This document shows positions 36,382 to 48,700 of a stretch of 64,000 bases of DNA, piece by piece (position 1 is the stretch's first letter; each line of letters begins with the position of its first letter). The DNA is taken from contig CACVBU010001312.1 in NCBI GenBank assembly GCA_902728285.1, positions 496,001 through 560,000 on the forward strand, written 5' to 3'. The translations under genes were made by a program, and so were the position numbers. Under the pieces are notes generated by a model, which did no database searches, was not told the origin of the DNA, and saw only the letters and a list, made by a program, of their open reading frames with translations. This stretch comes from Clytia hemisphaerica. Its lineage: Eukaryota; Cnidaria; Hydrozoa; Leptothecata; Clytiidae.

Positions 36382-39300
36382 ATGGGAAACTATATTGGCT
36401 ACCAGCAAGACAATCAAGTGGAACCAGCAACTTCATCAAATACTACGGCTGAAGAGAAGTTACCATCCAGTCCCAAGAAAAGGAAAAGGGATGTTGATGA
36501 TTTATCATCAGATGAAGACTCAAATATTCCAGCAACACCTAGGTAGGTATAATTTGAAAAAACTATTTCTCATTCTCATATAATCTTTCAGGCTTATTCA
36601 TTTAAAACAAGGAACAGTACATCCCAGTATATTACTACAGATGAAGATGAATGATTCATCTTGTAAATAGGTAGTCAAACAGTATTTGCTTTAAAGCTAG
36701 TACACACTTTTTCATGTAAAAACTATGTATAAAGAAAATAAACACTATCATTAACATGATTTATTTTGCATGCGTCATCAGCTTCCCCTGCTAGTTGGGG
36801 GGGGGGGGTTGCACTCAAAAAAGCCCAAAAAAGGTGGGGCTAAATTTGTTTAAAATATTTAGGGGGCCTAAGCTACTTGGGGGTAGCTGAAATCTCATCA
36901 TTTTAAACGTAGGGGCTGAATACTTCATCTTAATGGTTGGCTTCAATTACTCAAAAAGCTCATGAAGCTGAAAATTTTTCACCTGTAGTGCAATACTTTT
37001 AATATATAATGAGCAAAATATTTTGTGTTAACCTTTCAACTGCAACAAAATTTACATTAAATAAATAACCCTTTTTTGTGTGAAGGGTTAAAAGCCCTGG
37101 GGGCGACTAAAATTTTTATGAATCTTAGGGGGGATTAAAACTCAGGGGGGGGGACTAATTTTTGCCTAGGACCTAAACCCAGGCTGATCCTACGCTTTGA
37201 AAACTTGTTTATACTTAGTCTTTTCTTTTCCTTTTTTCCAATGCAGGAAAAAGATGAAAACCACATCTGAATATATTTACAATACTCTGTTTGTAAGTGG
37301 TGAAAATAGTGACGTCACCATCCAAGCACTTGGTGAGTATTGTTAGTAACTTGTTTTAGAATATATAATTTATTTTTTCAAACTGGGAGCTCTTAGTGCT
37401 GCAAATAACAGCTGGTGCTGGCTGGTGACCAGTAATTACCGGTATTTGGTAGTTTCTGCTGGCCATTCTGAAGCTCAATCTTTCATTTTGTCCAGTTAAA
37501 ATTTGAAGACTAGAGGCTGAGATAAATACTTAATAACGCTTCTAATTAAAAGAGGAATAGATTTTGAATTATTAATACAGGTGTTTAGCCTTGGAATCTA
37601 TAGGTCATTTCGGAATTTTCTAAGGGGGTTCTGCCAGATCCCATGCTCAAATTATTTTTGTTGCGCTCAAAAAATTACCGGCCAACTGAAATGTTCCCCT
37701 TATTTGCAGCACTGGCTCTAGTAGTTTGATATTTTATGCGAAATTAAAAGAGCCTGTGTTCTAAGAATGCAGTCAAAAGCAAAATACTTTCCACCACTGT
37801 GAGCCTGTGTGAGCTACATGTTTTATTATACTTTATTTATTTATATGTAGTATAATTTTAAAGTGTTGCAAAATCCTTCTTCTTTAAGATCATGATTGGA
37901 AGCTGCATGTTCTTTATTTGTGCCAGGTGAGTGTCTTTCTGTAAAATTCATTCTCATGATTTTATGTTATAATATCAGAAATAGTGTTCAGAGGGGTCTG
38001 TACCCCTTATTGACCCATTAAAGTCAAAAATCCTGATCTAGATCCTATAAAAACTTGTGCAAGTTCTCTTGATTTTATTAAAATTCAGAAAGTTTCAAAG
38101 TTTCAAAAGTTTTCTCTGAGATAAACACAAATAAATATCATTATGGTAGATTCTACTCTCCCCATGCAATAGATTTAAGAGGGGGGATTTGCTCAAACTT
38201 TTGACCAAAACTCTCCAAAGTTATGATATTTTGATATTTTGGGCTTTAGGGACGAGTTTTAACATCTTTTAACATGACTTCAATGATGATTAAGAAATTA
38301 GTTTCTGTTGCTAAAATCAAGCATTCAGATAATTTTGAAGCCTCAACTATGATATCAGCAGTAAAGAACGACCTAATGGGAAAATCTCATCATGATTTTG
38401 TTTACAGTCACCTTACTTCCGAAGTATGTTCCTCCAGGATTGGCAAGAAAAGGGAGAATCCTTGATTTCAATTACCATACCTGATCCATGGATTAACATC
38501 AAAGGTTTGTTTTCCCCATTAGAGGATTAAATAACACTTAAAAGGTTTACAATCTTGAGTTCAAAAGTTTTTGTGAGAATAAAGATAAGAGATGATTCTG
38601 ACTTTGTCCTTTCGAGTACACAGCCTAGGGCCATGTCAATGAAATGCCTTTCTCAAACATTTTATAATACAAATTACCTCCAGATTCACTAAAACTTGTT
38701 TTTGCAGCAAATGTTTAATAGAGCTAGCAACTCATGGGTGACGGATTTAGCAACAAGGCCATGTCATTTATTGCAGCATTAAAGGTTCAGAAACTGTTGA
38801 GAAACTGAAAAATAATTTGAGTTAGTCTAATAATTTGAGTTAGTCTAATAATTTCAACCTTTACAAATTCTCACTTTTCATTAGACAACTAAAATAAAAT
38901 ATGAACAACAGATGATGAATCGTTCAATTTTTTCAGCTTTGGATATTGCCTTTGGTAGTTTGTACAGTTATGAAGTAGACTCTGATCTGCTGATGGAGAA
39001 CCTAATTCCAGTTTTAGCAGCTTCTCGTATGTTTCAATTGGATGGTTTACTCCAGCATTGTGAAGATTCAATGGTGGAGACAATTTGTTCTGATAATGTT
39101 TGTAAATACCACGATGCTGCAACACGTTATGATCTGGTTGTGGTTAAAGAAAGGTCTAGTTTCATTTTTATATCCGTATGTAAAAATTCCCAAAGAATAG
39201 GGGCTAGGCAAAACATTTTTTCTATGGAATGCCTCTTTTTACCTATGATTTTCTCTTTAATTACTAAATTAATAGGCATCAAAATCTTTCAAGTTCATGA

Positions 39301-41262
39301 ATACTATCACTTGTTGCCTGTACCAATGTATGTATATAACTTTTATCTAAATTGGTGAACAATATATGAAATTCTTTTTGATAAGGTTACTATGATTTCG
39401 AAGATGGAACTCCTACAATAAATTTTTTTCATATTTAGATGTTTTTCATGGCTTGAAAGAAATATGCTATTATGTCGAACTTCAGTACTAGTAAAAGACC
39501 TTTCAGAAACATTATTAGAATCACTGCTATCGTCGAACAATTTTGTGGTTATGCAAGTAGAAATGGACATTTACAATTTCTTAAAACTCTGGCTTTACCT
39601 TCAAATTCATCGTGACTGTAATAGTGAACTGAAAGAATTGGTCATCAAAACACAGAAATATTTCTACGCACAAAAAGATTCGAATAGTAAATCATTCTTG
39701 GAGAGTGAACTTGGTTTGAATTATGCAAATATATTTCAGTCATTACGTTTACAAAATATGATCACAGATGCTAAATGTATACGATTGATTGAGAAAGATG
39801 GTCTTATTCCAAAAGGTGAAGCATTGTGTTGGTGAATACTTCTTATAAAGATTGAGATTTTTTCGAATGTTTTGAGCCCAGGTTTTCGGGCTCTTACTTT
39901 TCTTTTGATTTATAACATTTTAGAATTTAGAAAGCAAAGAAAGAAGGCATATTGCTTGAGTTGAAATAAAAATTACGTCGGCCCCTTTTTACACCAGCCC
40001 TAAATCACCAATTCAGAGTATACACTAATAAGGGTCATTAACAGTGTAAAAGGCTATAAATATGATTAATTGAAATTTACACTGACTAATAAGCTTGTCG
40101 ATCGTTACAGTTCGTGTTTTGTTGTTTCAGCATGGCTTTTACCACTGTATGAGAAACAATGGAGGACAATGCTGGCAGTATATTCTGGTAGTGACCAAGG
40201 TCCTTCTGAGGTGGACGAGGATGACTTTCATAAATATTCATTTCGTTGTGGAAGAATGTTGGAAGCTGATAACAGAGTAAGCATTTTCTGAGGATTATTT
40301 CACTTTTAGAAGAATAAATGATTCAAAAAAATCAAGATATAACACGCAATTATTACACATTTTGATCAGAAACTTTAACTAGAAGAAAGTAAATAGAAGC
40401 TTTTCTTCTCTGTATATTCCATAAGTGCAGAGTTGAAATCAATCGACTTGTCCGTTAAAAAAGCCATTTATAAAATGCATTTTGCTTTTTGCCAAATTAA
40501 GTTTTAAAAAATAATAATTTTTATCCTGATCAGTCCTGATAACTGTATTTCTTTCTTTCTTTGACAGTATTGTTGGAGATGGACAGGCTTTTCTTATGGT
40601 ATAGATATGATATTGACATACAACAATAGAACACGTACACTGTGTGCAAAGAGAAACACGTTTAGTCAACCTTGTAATTTTGCCATCTGCCTTCAAAGTC
40701 AACGTCAAGTTGCAATGAAGTAAGTCAATAAGAATTTGGAGGTGAAACAGCGTTCACCTTTGAACTAATTTCTTGTCTTCTTGTCATTACGGCCCCGATC
40801 ATCAAACACATTTTTGATGAATTTGATCTACTTACTGTAATAATCATCACAATAATATTTACACATGATGTTATCTTTTTGGTACCTTGTTTGGCTCTAC
40901 CCCAAATTACATCCGGATTAAAATAGATAATTACGTATTAGCCTACCCTACATATTTTACGAAAAAAACTTTTGTTTTGATTAAAACGCCCAAATTTATT
41001 TTGTACCATTTTTATGTATTCATTTTGTATTTTATTCAATTAATTATTAAATTAATGCACTTTCTTTTTTAGATTCAAAGCATTCACGTTAACAAGTAGC
41101 GGGCAAGAGGCTTTAGTTAAAGACACTGATATTATGCAATGGAATTTCCGAACAGACGAGGAGATACCTTTACTGACTTTGGACGAAGACTGGACATTCC
41201 CTGTATATATTAGTGCTAGAATGTTGCTTGCTTCATTTACCACCGATAGTCTAGATTGTTGA
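36382..41262 (+). CDS. GMCL1: Germ-cell-less protein (GMCL1), BTB domain, nine exons, complete
   Basis: BTB-BACK adaptor of the germ-cell-less family, known in fly as a nuclear-envelope-associated CUL3 substrate adaptor needed for germ cell formation. Exons: 36382-36542, 37247-37332, 37889-37926, 38408-38504, 38937-39153, 39439-39815, 40131-40276, 40568-40719 and 41073-41262. All have GT-AG borders, and the total of 1464 bases gives 487 codons plus a stop with no phase conflict. Order: N terminus MGNYIGY with Gly2; basic KKRKR near residue 35; RKKMKTTSEYIYNTLF; BTB domain from GENSDVTIQALG through YLCQ and SPYFRSMF to IAFGSLY; LDGLLQHC; VMQVEMDIY in the BACK region; C-terminal domain with CWRWTGFSYGIDM and AKRNTFSQPC. 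Length is close to vertebrate GMCL1 (about 515). Confidence 0.95.
36770..37180. repeat. G-rich foldback sequence in gmcl intron 1
   Basis: G-runs (36797-36809 and 37146-37154) with CCC-poor AT-rich sequence between; the second part repeats themes of the first (GGGGGCTAA/GGGGGACTAA). It looks like a degraded G-run-terminated element similar in style to those near 46.85 and 48.65 kb. Limits are uncertain. Confidence 0.3.
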
Positions 41263-42718
41263 GGTCTACATCTTTGGGTTTAAGAGTTCAGCTGTAACGG
41301 TTTATGCTGTGGAGATGTTGATTTCTTTTTTTGGATTGGATATCCCTATGGAAGTTTTCCAAATTGTTTTCTGGTGAATTTGTTGCTTGTCGAGATGAAG
41401 TTTTTATATTTCACGTTTTTTATAAAAAGATGAATTTATTTGCTTTTTATTAACCAAGCAAATTTGAAATATCCTATCATCAAGTATTGAAATTTTAACG
41501 GTAACTTTTAACGGTAACTTTTAACCCCAAGACAGCTCTTTGACCTTCTTTTTGTTTTAAACTAATTCCGTCAATGCCATGATATGAGAGGCTTATGAAA
41601 ATTTAATTAAGATTTTACGCTTATTAACTACCTTTTTTCATCGATTTCTGGATGACTCTGGTATGATTTTTTTGTAAAATAGTGTATATATCGCAATGAG
41701 ATTTATTTATATTTTTATGTTGTTATAAAGATTGGGTTGAACTTTCTATCTTTACGTTTGGCAAGATTCAGGCTTTTCCAGAATCAAGAGTTATGCCCAC
41801 TGTTTAAGAATAATATAGGTTTTGAAAGTTAGAATAGTTTGTTTTTAAAACTACGAGGGATACGTAGATACTGCAGAGATATTTAACCTGCCCTAGATAT
41901 CTAACCTGCCCTAGATATCCACTTTTGAAAAAAAAGTCCCCTCTGGAAATCAGATTTCCTGAATTTTTGGGGGTTAATTTTAACTCTTGGAAAGCGCTCT
42001 ACGATACAGAAATTAAAAAGAAATTGACTGAAAATGCACGACACTGTCTTGAATGAAGGCTCTTTGTATAACTATGTTGATTATCTTTGTTTTACAATTA
42101 TTGTGTTTTATGATTATTGTGAGCATCTTTATTTTTTCAAGGCTTAAATTTTAGTTTTTTTATCAAACTAGACGGTTGATTTTTTTAATTTTACTTAAAA
42201 TTCTTCTGTTTTTCATTTATTTTTTTTCTGTTTCTTCACGTTTGATGATTTTCTGTTTTCTTATTTCCTTTTCATTTGTCATTGGAACTCTTTGAATGAT
42301 AAGGAGCTATACAGCAGGAAGTCAACCCATAGATAGAAAAACTCTTCTCATGATTTATGCCAAATAAGTAACGTGATCTCTTTTTAAGTGTTAGATGTTA
42401 AATGTTTTAAATAATTTGACACTCAGTAAGGCTTCGATCGCCAAAATATTAAGAGCATTTTAAGGCTTCGATGGCCAAAATGGCCAAAATATTAAGAGCA
42501 TTTTAAGGCTTCACTGACTCGAAAACACTCAATTTTTAAAGCCGTTTATTTTTTTCTGAACAACATTATCTGATCTGCAATGAAGCTTCTATAAATGTTT
42601 ATCCATCATGGAAATTCTGATCACAATAATTTTTTTTGAATACCTTTTCACTTCACTACGTTTATTTCAGCATTAAATTAAAAGTACTAACAACTATTTC
42701 AACACAATATTAACGACA
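41263..42718. other. gmcl 3' UTR and spacer to the next gene
   Basis: The first few hundred bases must hold the gmcl 3' UTR. I find no AATAAA; variants are possible. A short duplication AAGGCTTCGAT(C/G)GCCAAAAT with ATTAAGAGCATTTT occurs at 42429-42507. No exon seen. Confidence 0.35.
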
Positions 42719-45700
42719 ATGAAACTGGTCGATATCACAAAAGCTTTTCAAAATGCAAGAAAGTATACCAAAGATATCAATGAAACAGATTGTCTGAATG
42801 CTATCCAGAAACTGAAGCTGTGAGTTTCTAATCTCTATCTATATCTTTATAACCATTGAGACTTACATTTTACAGTTCAGTAGAAGACCTAACAGACTTT
42901 GCCTGACTGACATAAATTTCACCCAAAAAACAAAAACAAACAAGAAAACATGTGCAGGTCCTTATGGGAAATATTTTACCTTAAAGCAAGGTTTAACTAA
43001 ATCACACTGTGCATATTCTTACTGCTGTTTCTCATCTTTACGTTTGATATAAACCTCTATATTCTTTCGTTCCAGAGGTCTTTGTTACAAGTTAGAAATT
43101 GGTTATCCTTTTGTTTTTCTCAGATCAAACTACAAGGATATTCCCAGTATCCCACTCAACAAGGTGAAAGAATTGTTTGTGCAGCTTCTTGGAGATGGTT
43201 TTCATTTGGATGATACGAAATTTAAAGAAGTTCAAGATTTTCTTTCCAATTGCACAGTAAGATTTATCATTTGTTATCTTAGTTGTCCCTTTTATAGCAG
43301 TTTGAACTACCTACCTACAGTGCGTCTAAAAAAATGATTTACCGAGTGTCTCAGAAAAAAGTCTCCCACTTTCGGTATAATATACCCTCGTTTTTTGCAT
43401 TTTTTAACTATTTTGATATCAAATCTCTAGAAATTACACGGTTTTAAGGTACAATCTTTGATCTTTCTTTGTTATAAAAGTAGCATTTGATTGACTGCTT
43501 CTACCATACAAATGGTAGATCCCAAACCTACGAAAAAAATAAACTATGTACTCAACTAATAAACTCTTGTATGGTTTGCATTGAAAGACTTGTCTTTGTT
43601 TTTTAGTTGAAGAAAATGGTCGACGAGCGACTATTAGCTAAGGTGCTGAGATATCTTCTTCGAAAGGTAATTGTCTTTTTAGAATATTTTAGAAAATCGT
43701 TGTGCGCACTTTCTTCGTGAAGTTTCTAAAGATTCAAATCGCTTCACACTTCTTCCCTATTCTGATGCAAGGCTAGATGCATTATATTATTAAAGTAACT
43801 TGAAAAATGACTCTTTATTGAAACTCCTTGCTTCAACCCATTTTGTTATATATAAAACTAGACAGGAACACGTCGGCGTTTTAAATCTGATGTATACTCA
43901 TTTCACCATCATTATATGAAGAAGAAATCATAGCATAGATCCAGGCTAATACAAGACATAAACAACATCCGCCTTAGTGTCCATAGCATCCATTTTGATG
44001 ACGTTTTGTGTTTCTAACTGAATATTGTGATGACGAAAGAGCCTGGTGCACAACGGTCCAAATTTTTCAAAAGTTCTCTGCTATCTTATAAAGGAAGATA
44101 TTTACGCGGGAAGAAATTTTCTCGGAATTTAATTTCGCCGTTCACAGCACAAAATTCGGAAGTTTCGCGGTTGAGAGACTTTTTTGTTTATAATAATATG
44201 GCCTATTTTGCCTTAAAAAGACCAATTTTAGAGGTGAATTGTCAATTCCTTAGAACATTCTTGTTACTCTATATGTAAATATATTTTCAGCATGAGGCTA
44301 CCGTGTCGAATATCGAATCATCCGCCACTACATTTAGCCCAAAACCGTTATTTCCTTTGACGAGACGTGTATTTGTCAGTTTGAATCAAATCATTCTCCA
44401 CTAAAACCACACTAACTAGCAAACTTTGTTTCAGAACTTATTACTGTTATTCCAATGGCGGTTTGTCGGCTGCCCACGCTAAAGCTCTAAAGGAGCGGGC
44501 CGATTTCCCATCGGAAAGATAAGTCGACCTTCGATGTGCCGCATCCCCAGTCGGGTTTAGCTACCCTTGGCCTAAACCTGAAAATATTTCGGCTGGACCC
44601 GCTAACCCCCGAAAACGAGGGCTGAGTTACCGCTGCAGCATCCTTGACGCGGTCTTGCAAAATTCCATCATCTAAACCTTAATTTTCCCGACCTTCAGAA
44701 CTTTAGCGTGTCAGTTGAAATTTCTACATCTAATGAGTGCCAGATAATTTCAGAACTGTACCGTTAACATATCTTTTTTTTAGGATAGTACCAAAAAGGT
44801 TGCACTTTTGATAGTGGATGTACAGAACGATTTTATCAGTGGTTCACTAGCCTTGAAACATTCACCAGCCTGTGAGGATGGTGTTGATGTTGTACCCGTC
44901 ATCAATCAAATGGTTCAAATGAAATTTCATTTCTTTGTATATACAATGGATTGGCATCCACAAGATCATATCTCGTTTATCACCAATGTTTCAAGGTACT
45001 TCGTTTTTTTTTGTTTATAGTTTAATACACAATAGGCTGTTTTAACCCTTTAACAGCCGTGGCATTTTTTTACACCCTCGACCTATTTGCCAATGTCGGC
45101 ATATGCCGACATGGGCAAAAGGTAGCGATTTTCACTTCATTTTCTGAATAATGTATGAAGTATCAGTCAAGGACTAAAATTGTGAGTTGAACATTGTAGA
45201 ATATAGTTATTTTGCAACATAGAAAAGTTTTTAACTATTCATTTTTTGGACCTACCCCGGTGGGGTGAAGGTCCTATAAATTAACCCGTGTTCGTTAGTT
45301 CGTTCGTTAGTTACCAACTTTTCTCGAGATTGGCTCATTCAATTTTTCTGATTTTTTGCACAAAGGTGCATTACTATAAACCCTCGAATGTGACGGAGCC
45401 CGATTTTCGAAAAAAAAATTTTTCCGGCCGGTAGAACCGGAAATGTCCCGAAAAAAGCGGTTTTTTGAGATTTTCTCGAGATTTTATCATTAGTTTTTTG
45501 CGATTTTTTGCACATAGATGCACATTAGTACTGCCGAAAAGGTGTCGAAAACCGTTTGCCGAAAAAAAATTTTTTCCGGTCTGTAGAACCGGAAATGTGC
45601 CGGAAATCGACGTTTTTTCACATTTCCGTCACATTTTTTTCAACTTATTTAATTGTTTCTTTACAGAAAAATGTTTTTTATGATGATGCCCAAAACTTAG

Positions 45701-48700
45701 CATCGTTTGATTTCCAAAAAATCATCCTTTGAATCCGGAACTCCTTAAAAATCGCCGGAACAGCCGAAAACCGGCGTAAAACGGTTTTCCTTCATTTTTT
45801 CAACTTATACTCGACAGATTTTCATGATTTTTTGCACAATGATGTAAAATGGCAATGCCCAAAATGTGACAGAGCCCAATTTTCGAAAAAGAAATTTTTC
45901 CGGCCGGTAGAACCGGAAATGTCCCGAAAAAAGTGGTTTTTTGAGATTTTCTCGAGATTTTATCATTAGTTTTTTGCGATTTTTTGCACATAGATGCACA
46001 TTAGTACTGCCGAAAAGGTGTCGAAAACCGTTTGCAGAAAAAAAAAATTTTCCGGTCTGTAGAACCGGAAATGTGCCGGAAATCGTCGTTTTTTCACATT
46101 TCCGTCACATTTTTTCAACTTATTTAATTGTTTCTTTACAGAAAAATGTTCTTTATGATGATGCCCAAAACTTAGCATCGTTTGATTTCCAAAAAAATCA
46201 TCCTTTGAATCCGGAACTCCTTAAAAATCGCCGGAACAGCCGAAAACCGGCGTAAAACGGTTTCCTTCATTTTTTCAACTTATACTCGACAGATTTTCAT
46301 GATTTTTTGCACAATGATGTAAAATGGCAATGCTCAAAATGTGACAGAGCCCAATTTTCGAAAAAGAAATTTTTCCGGCCGCTAGAACCGGAAATGTCCC
46401 GAAAAAAGCGGTTTTTTGAGATTTTCTCGAGATTTTCTCATTAGTTGTTTGCGATTTTTTGCACATAGATGCACATTAGTACTGCCGAAAAGGTGTTTCT
46501 TAATTGCTTTCTCCGTTCCAATAGATATATAATTCGAAATTTAAAATTATACATTACTTCCATTAAATTCTAATTATTCGTTTTATAAATAGGTAGGTCC
46601 ATTAAAGTATTGCTTGTTTCATTTCAAACCATCTAATACAAAATCTTTGTAGAAGTGTTAAATTTTGCGGCAAAGAAATGGAAATTTCACATGTCGGCAT
46701 ATGCCGACAATGGCATGGAAATCAAAAATGCTCATGTCGGCATAGGCACGGAAAGGGTTAAGCATGTTCATATCTTCTACAATCAGTGCCGAAATATATT
46801 GGTAATTTTGGGAGTTGTTACTCTCGGGTACATAATAGGGGGATTGGAATAGGGGGGGGGGGGGGGTTGGAAAAATCTCAAAACTTAATTAGCGGGGGGG
46901 TTGGAATAAAAATGTTCCGGGTGGAAAATATTTGAGAAGGAGGCTAATACAGCAGAATTTACCCGAGAGTAAGTGGTTTCAGGCTATGTTCTCAGCCACA
47001 TTGGAATATTGGAATATTTTGAGCTATTAGATCCTGAGATCCTAAGATCGCTAAGTCTAATGTGAAAACTCAGAGTTAAAATTTTACTTTCTAACTTACT
47101 TCAAAGCACATAATAATCACTTGTGGCTTTGAAGTTTTGGGGGAATTCCCCTTTTGTGCCAAATATTTCGGCGCCGATTGTAGAGGGGTTTTTATTTGAC
47201 TCATTCGAGTAAGAAATGTAAGAGAGACCTTCCAATATTCAGAGCTCCTTTCATCTTCTAGTGATTTAAAAAATGGTATTTCTTGAATTTCTTGAGCTGT
47301 ACTTTATATATTTTCATGAAATTTTGCACACTGATGCAAAATGTCAATACCTAAATTGTGAGGGAGACCGATTTTCGAAAAACATTTTTTCCGGCCGAAA
47401 ATGCCGGAAATATGCCGGAAAAACCGGTTTTTTGACATTTTGTCGAATTTTCATCTTTTGTTTTTTCAGATTTTTTGCAGAGAGATGCGTATTCGCAATG
47501 CTCAAAAAATGGCCGAGTTCGATTTTCGAGAAAAAAATTTTCCGGTTGAAAATGCCGGAAATCGCCGTTTTTGCAGATTTTCATTGGATTTTTTCCTTAT
47601 ATTTCTATGTTTTTCACACAAAAACATTATTAATAGCAATGCCCACCATCAAGCATGTTTCAATTTTCCATAAAATTGATTTTTGAAGCCGGAACTATTT
47701 TAAAAGTCGCCGGAACAACCTATTTTCGCCGGAAAAACGGTATTTCTTGAATTTCTCGAGCTGTACATTATATATTTTTATGAAATTTTGCACACTGATG
47801 CAACATGACAATACCTAAAATGTGACGGAGACCGATTTTCGAAAAACATTTTTTCCGGCCGAAAATGCCGGAAATATGCTGGAAAAACCGGTTTTTTGAC
47901 ATTTTGTCGAATTTTCATCTTTTGTTTTTTCTGATTTTTTGCAGGAAGATGCGTATTCGCAATGCTCAAAAAATGGCCGAGTTCGATTTTTGAGAAAAAA
48001 AATTTTCCGGTTGAAAATGCCGGAAATCGCCGTTTTTTGCAGATTTTCATTGGATTTTTTCCTTATATTTCTATGTTTTTCACACAAAAACATTATTAAT
48101 AACAATGCTCACCATCAAGCATGATTCAATTGTCAATAAAACTGATTATTGCGACCAGAACTTCCTATTTATTTTTCCCTACAACCCTTCCCTCTCCCCC
48201 ATCACCAATCAATGAGGAATTCTTTGTGTTGTGTATTTTCGCTAAACGCTATATTTTCTGACTGATTTTTTTCATTTTTCTTTTCGCATTGCTATCTAAC
48301 TTTCATCATCAGGTAGGTCTATTCAGCATGTTGCTTGTTTACGTTCTGAGTTTTAAGAATATTAAATTCATCTATCTAATTTTATCTGGAAGTTCCTACA
48401 GGAAAGTTGTCTGTACACAGACCGTGTATTTACGGCTAATTTCAAAATTCATTACTATGAAGTGATAAACGTGTGATGCATTCTGGTACAGAACAGGGAA
48501 GGGGTCCGTGTAACAGTTTTTGGAGGAGATGAAATTAAGGTGTACTGAAATAAAAAAAATCTGAGGGATTCCAAAAAGTGAAGATAAAACCTAAGAGGTC
48601 CCCAGAAAAGTCGAAGAATTTTTTTTCGTAAAGGACCTCTCCCGGGGGGGGGGAGGTGGTACTCAGGCAAATGGAGGGTACGGTATTTGTTGCCCTTAAG

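Noticed and set aside
47273-48124. Several 60-137-codon frames on both strands
   Set aside because: They follow the two tandem repeat units in register and on both strands, which is what repetition produces rather than genes.
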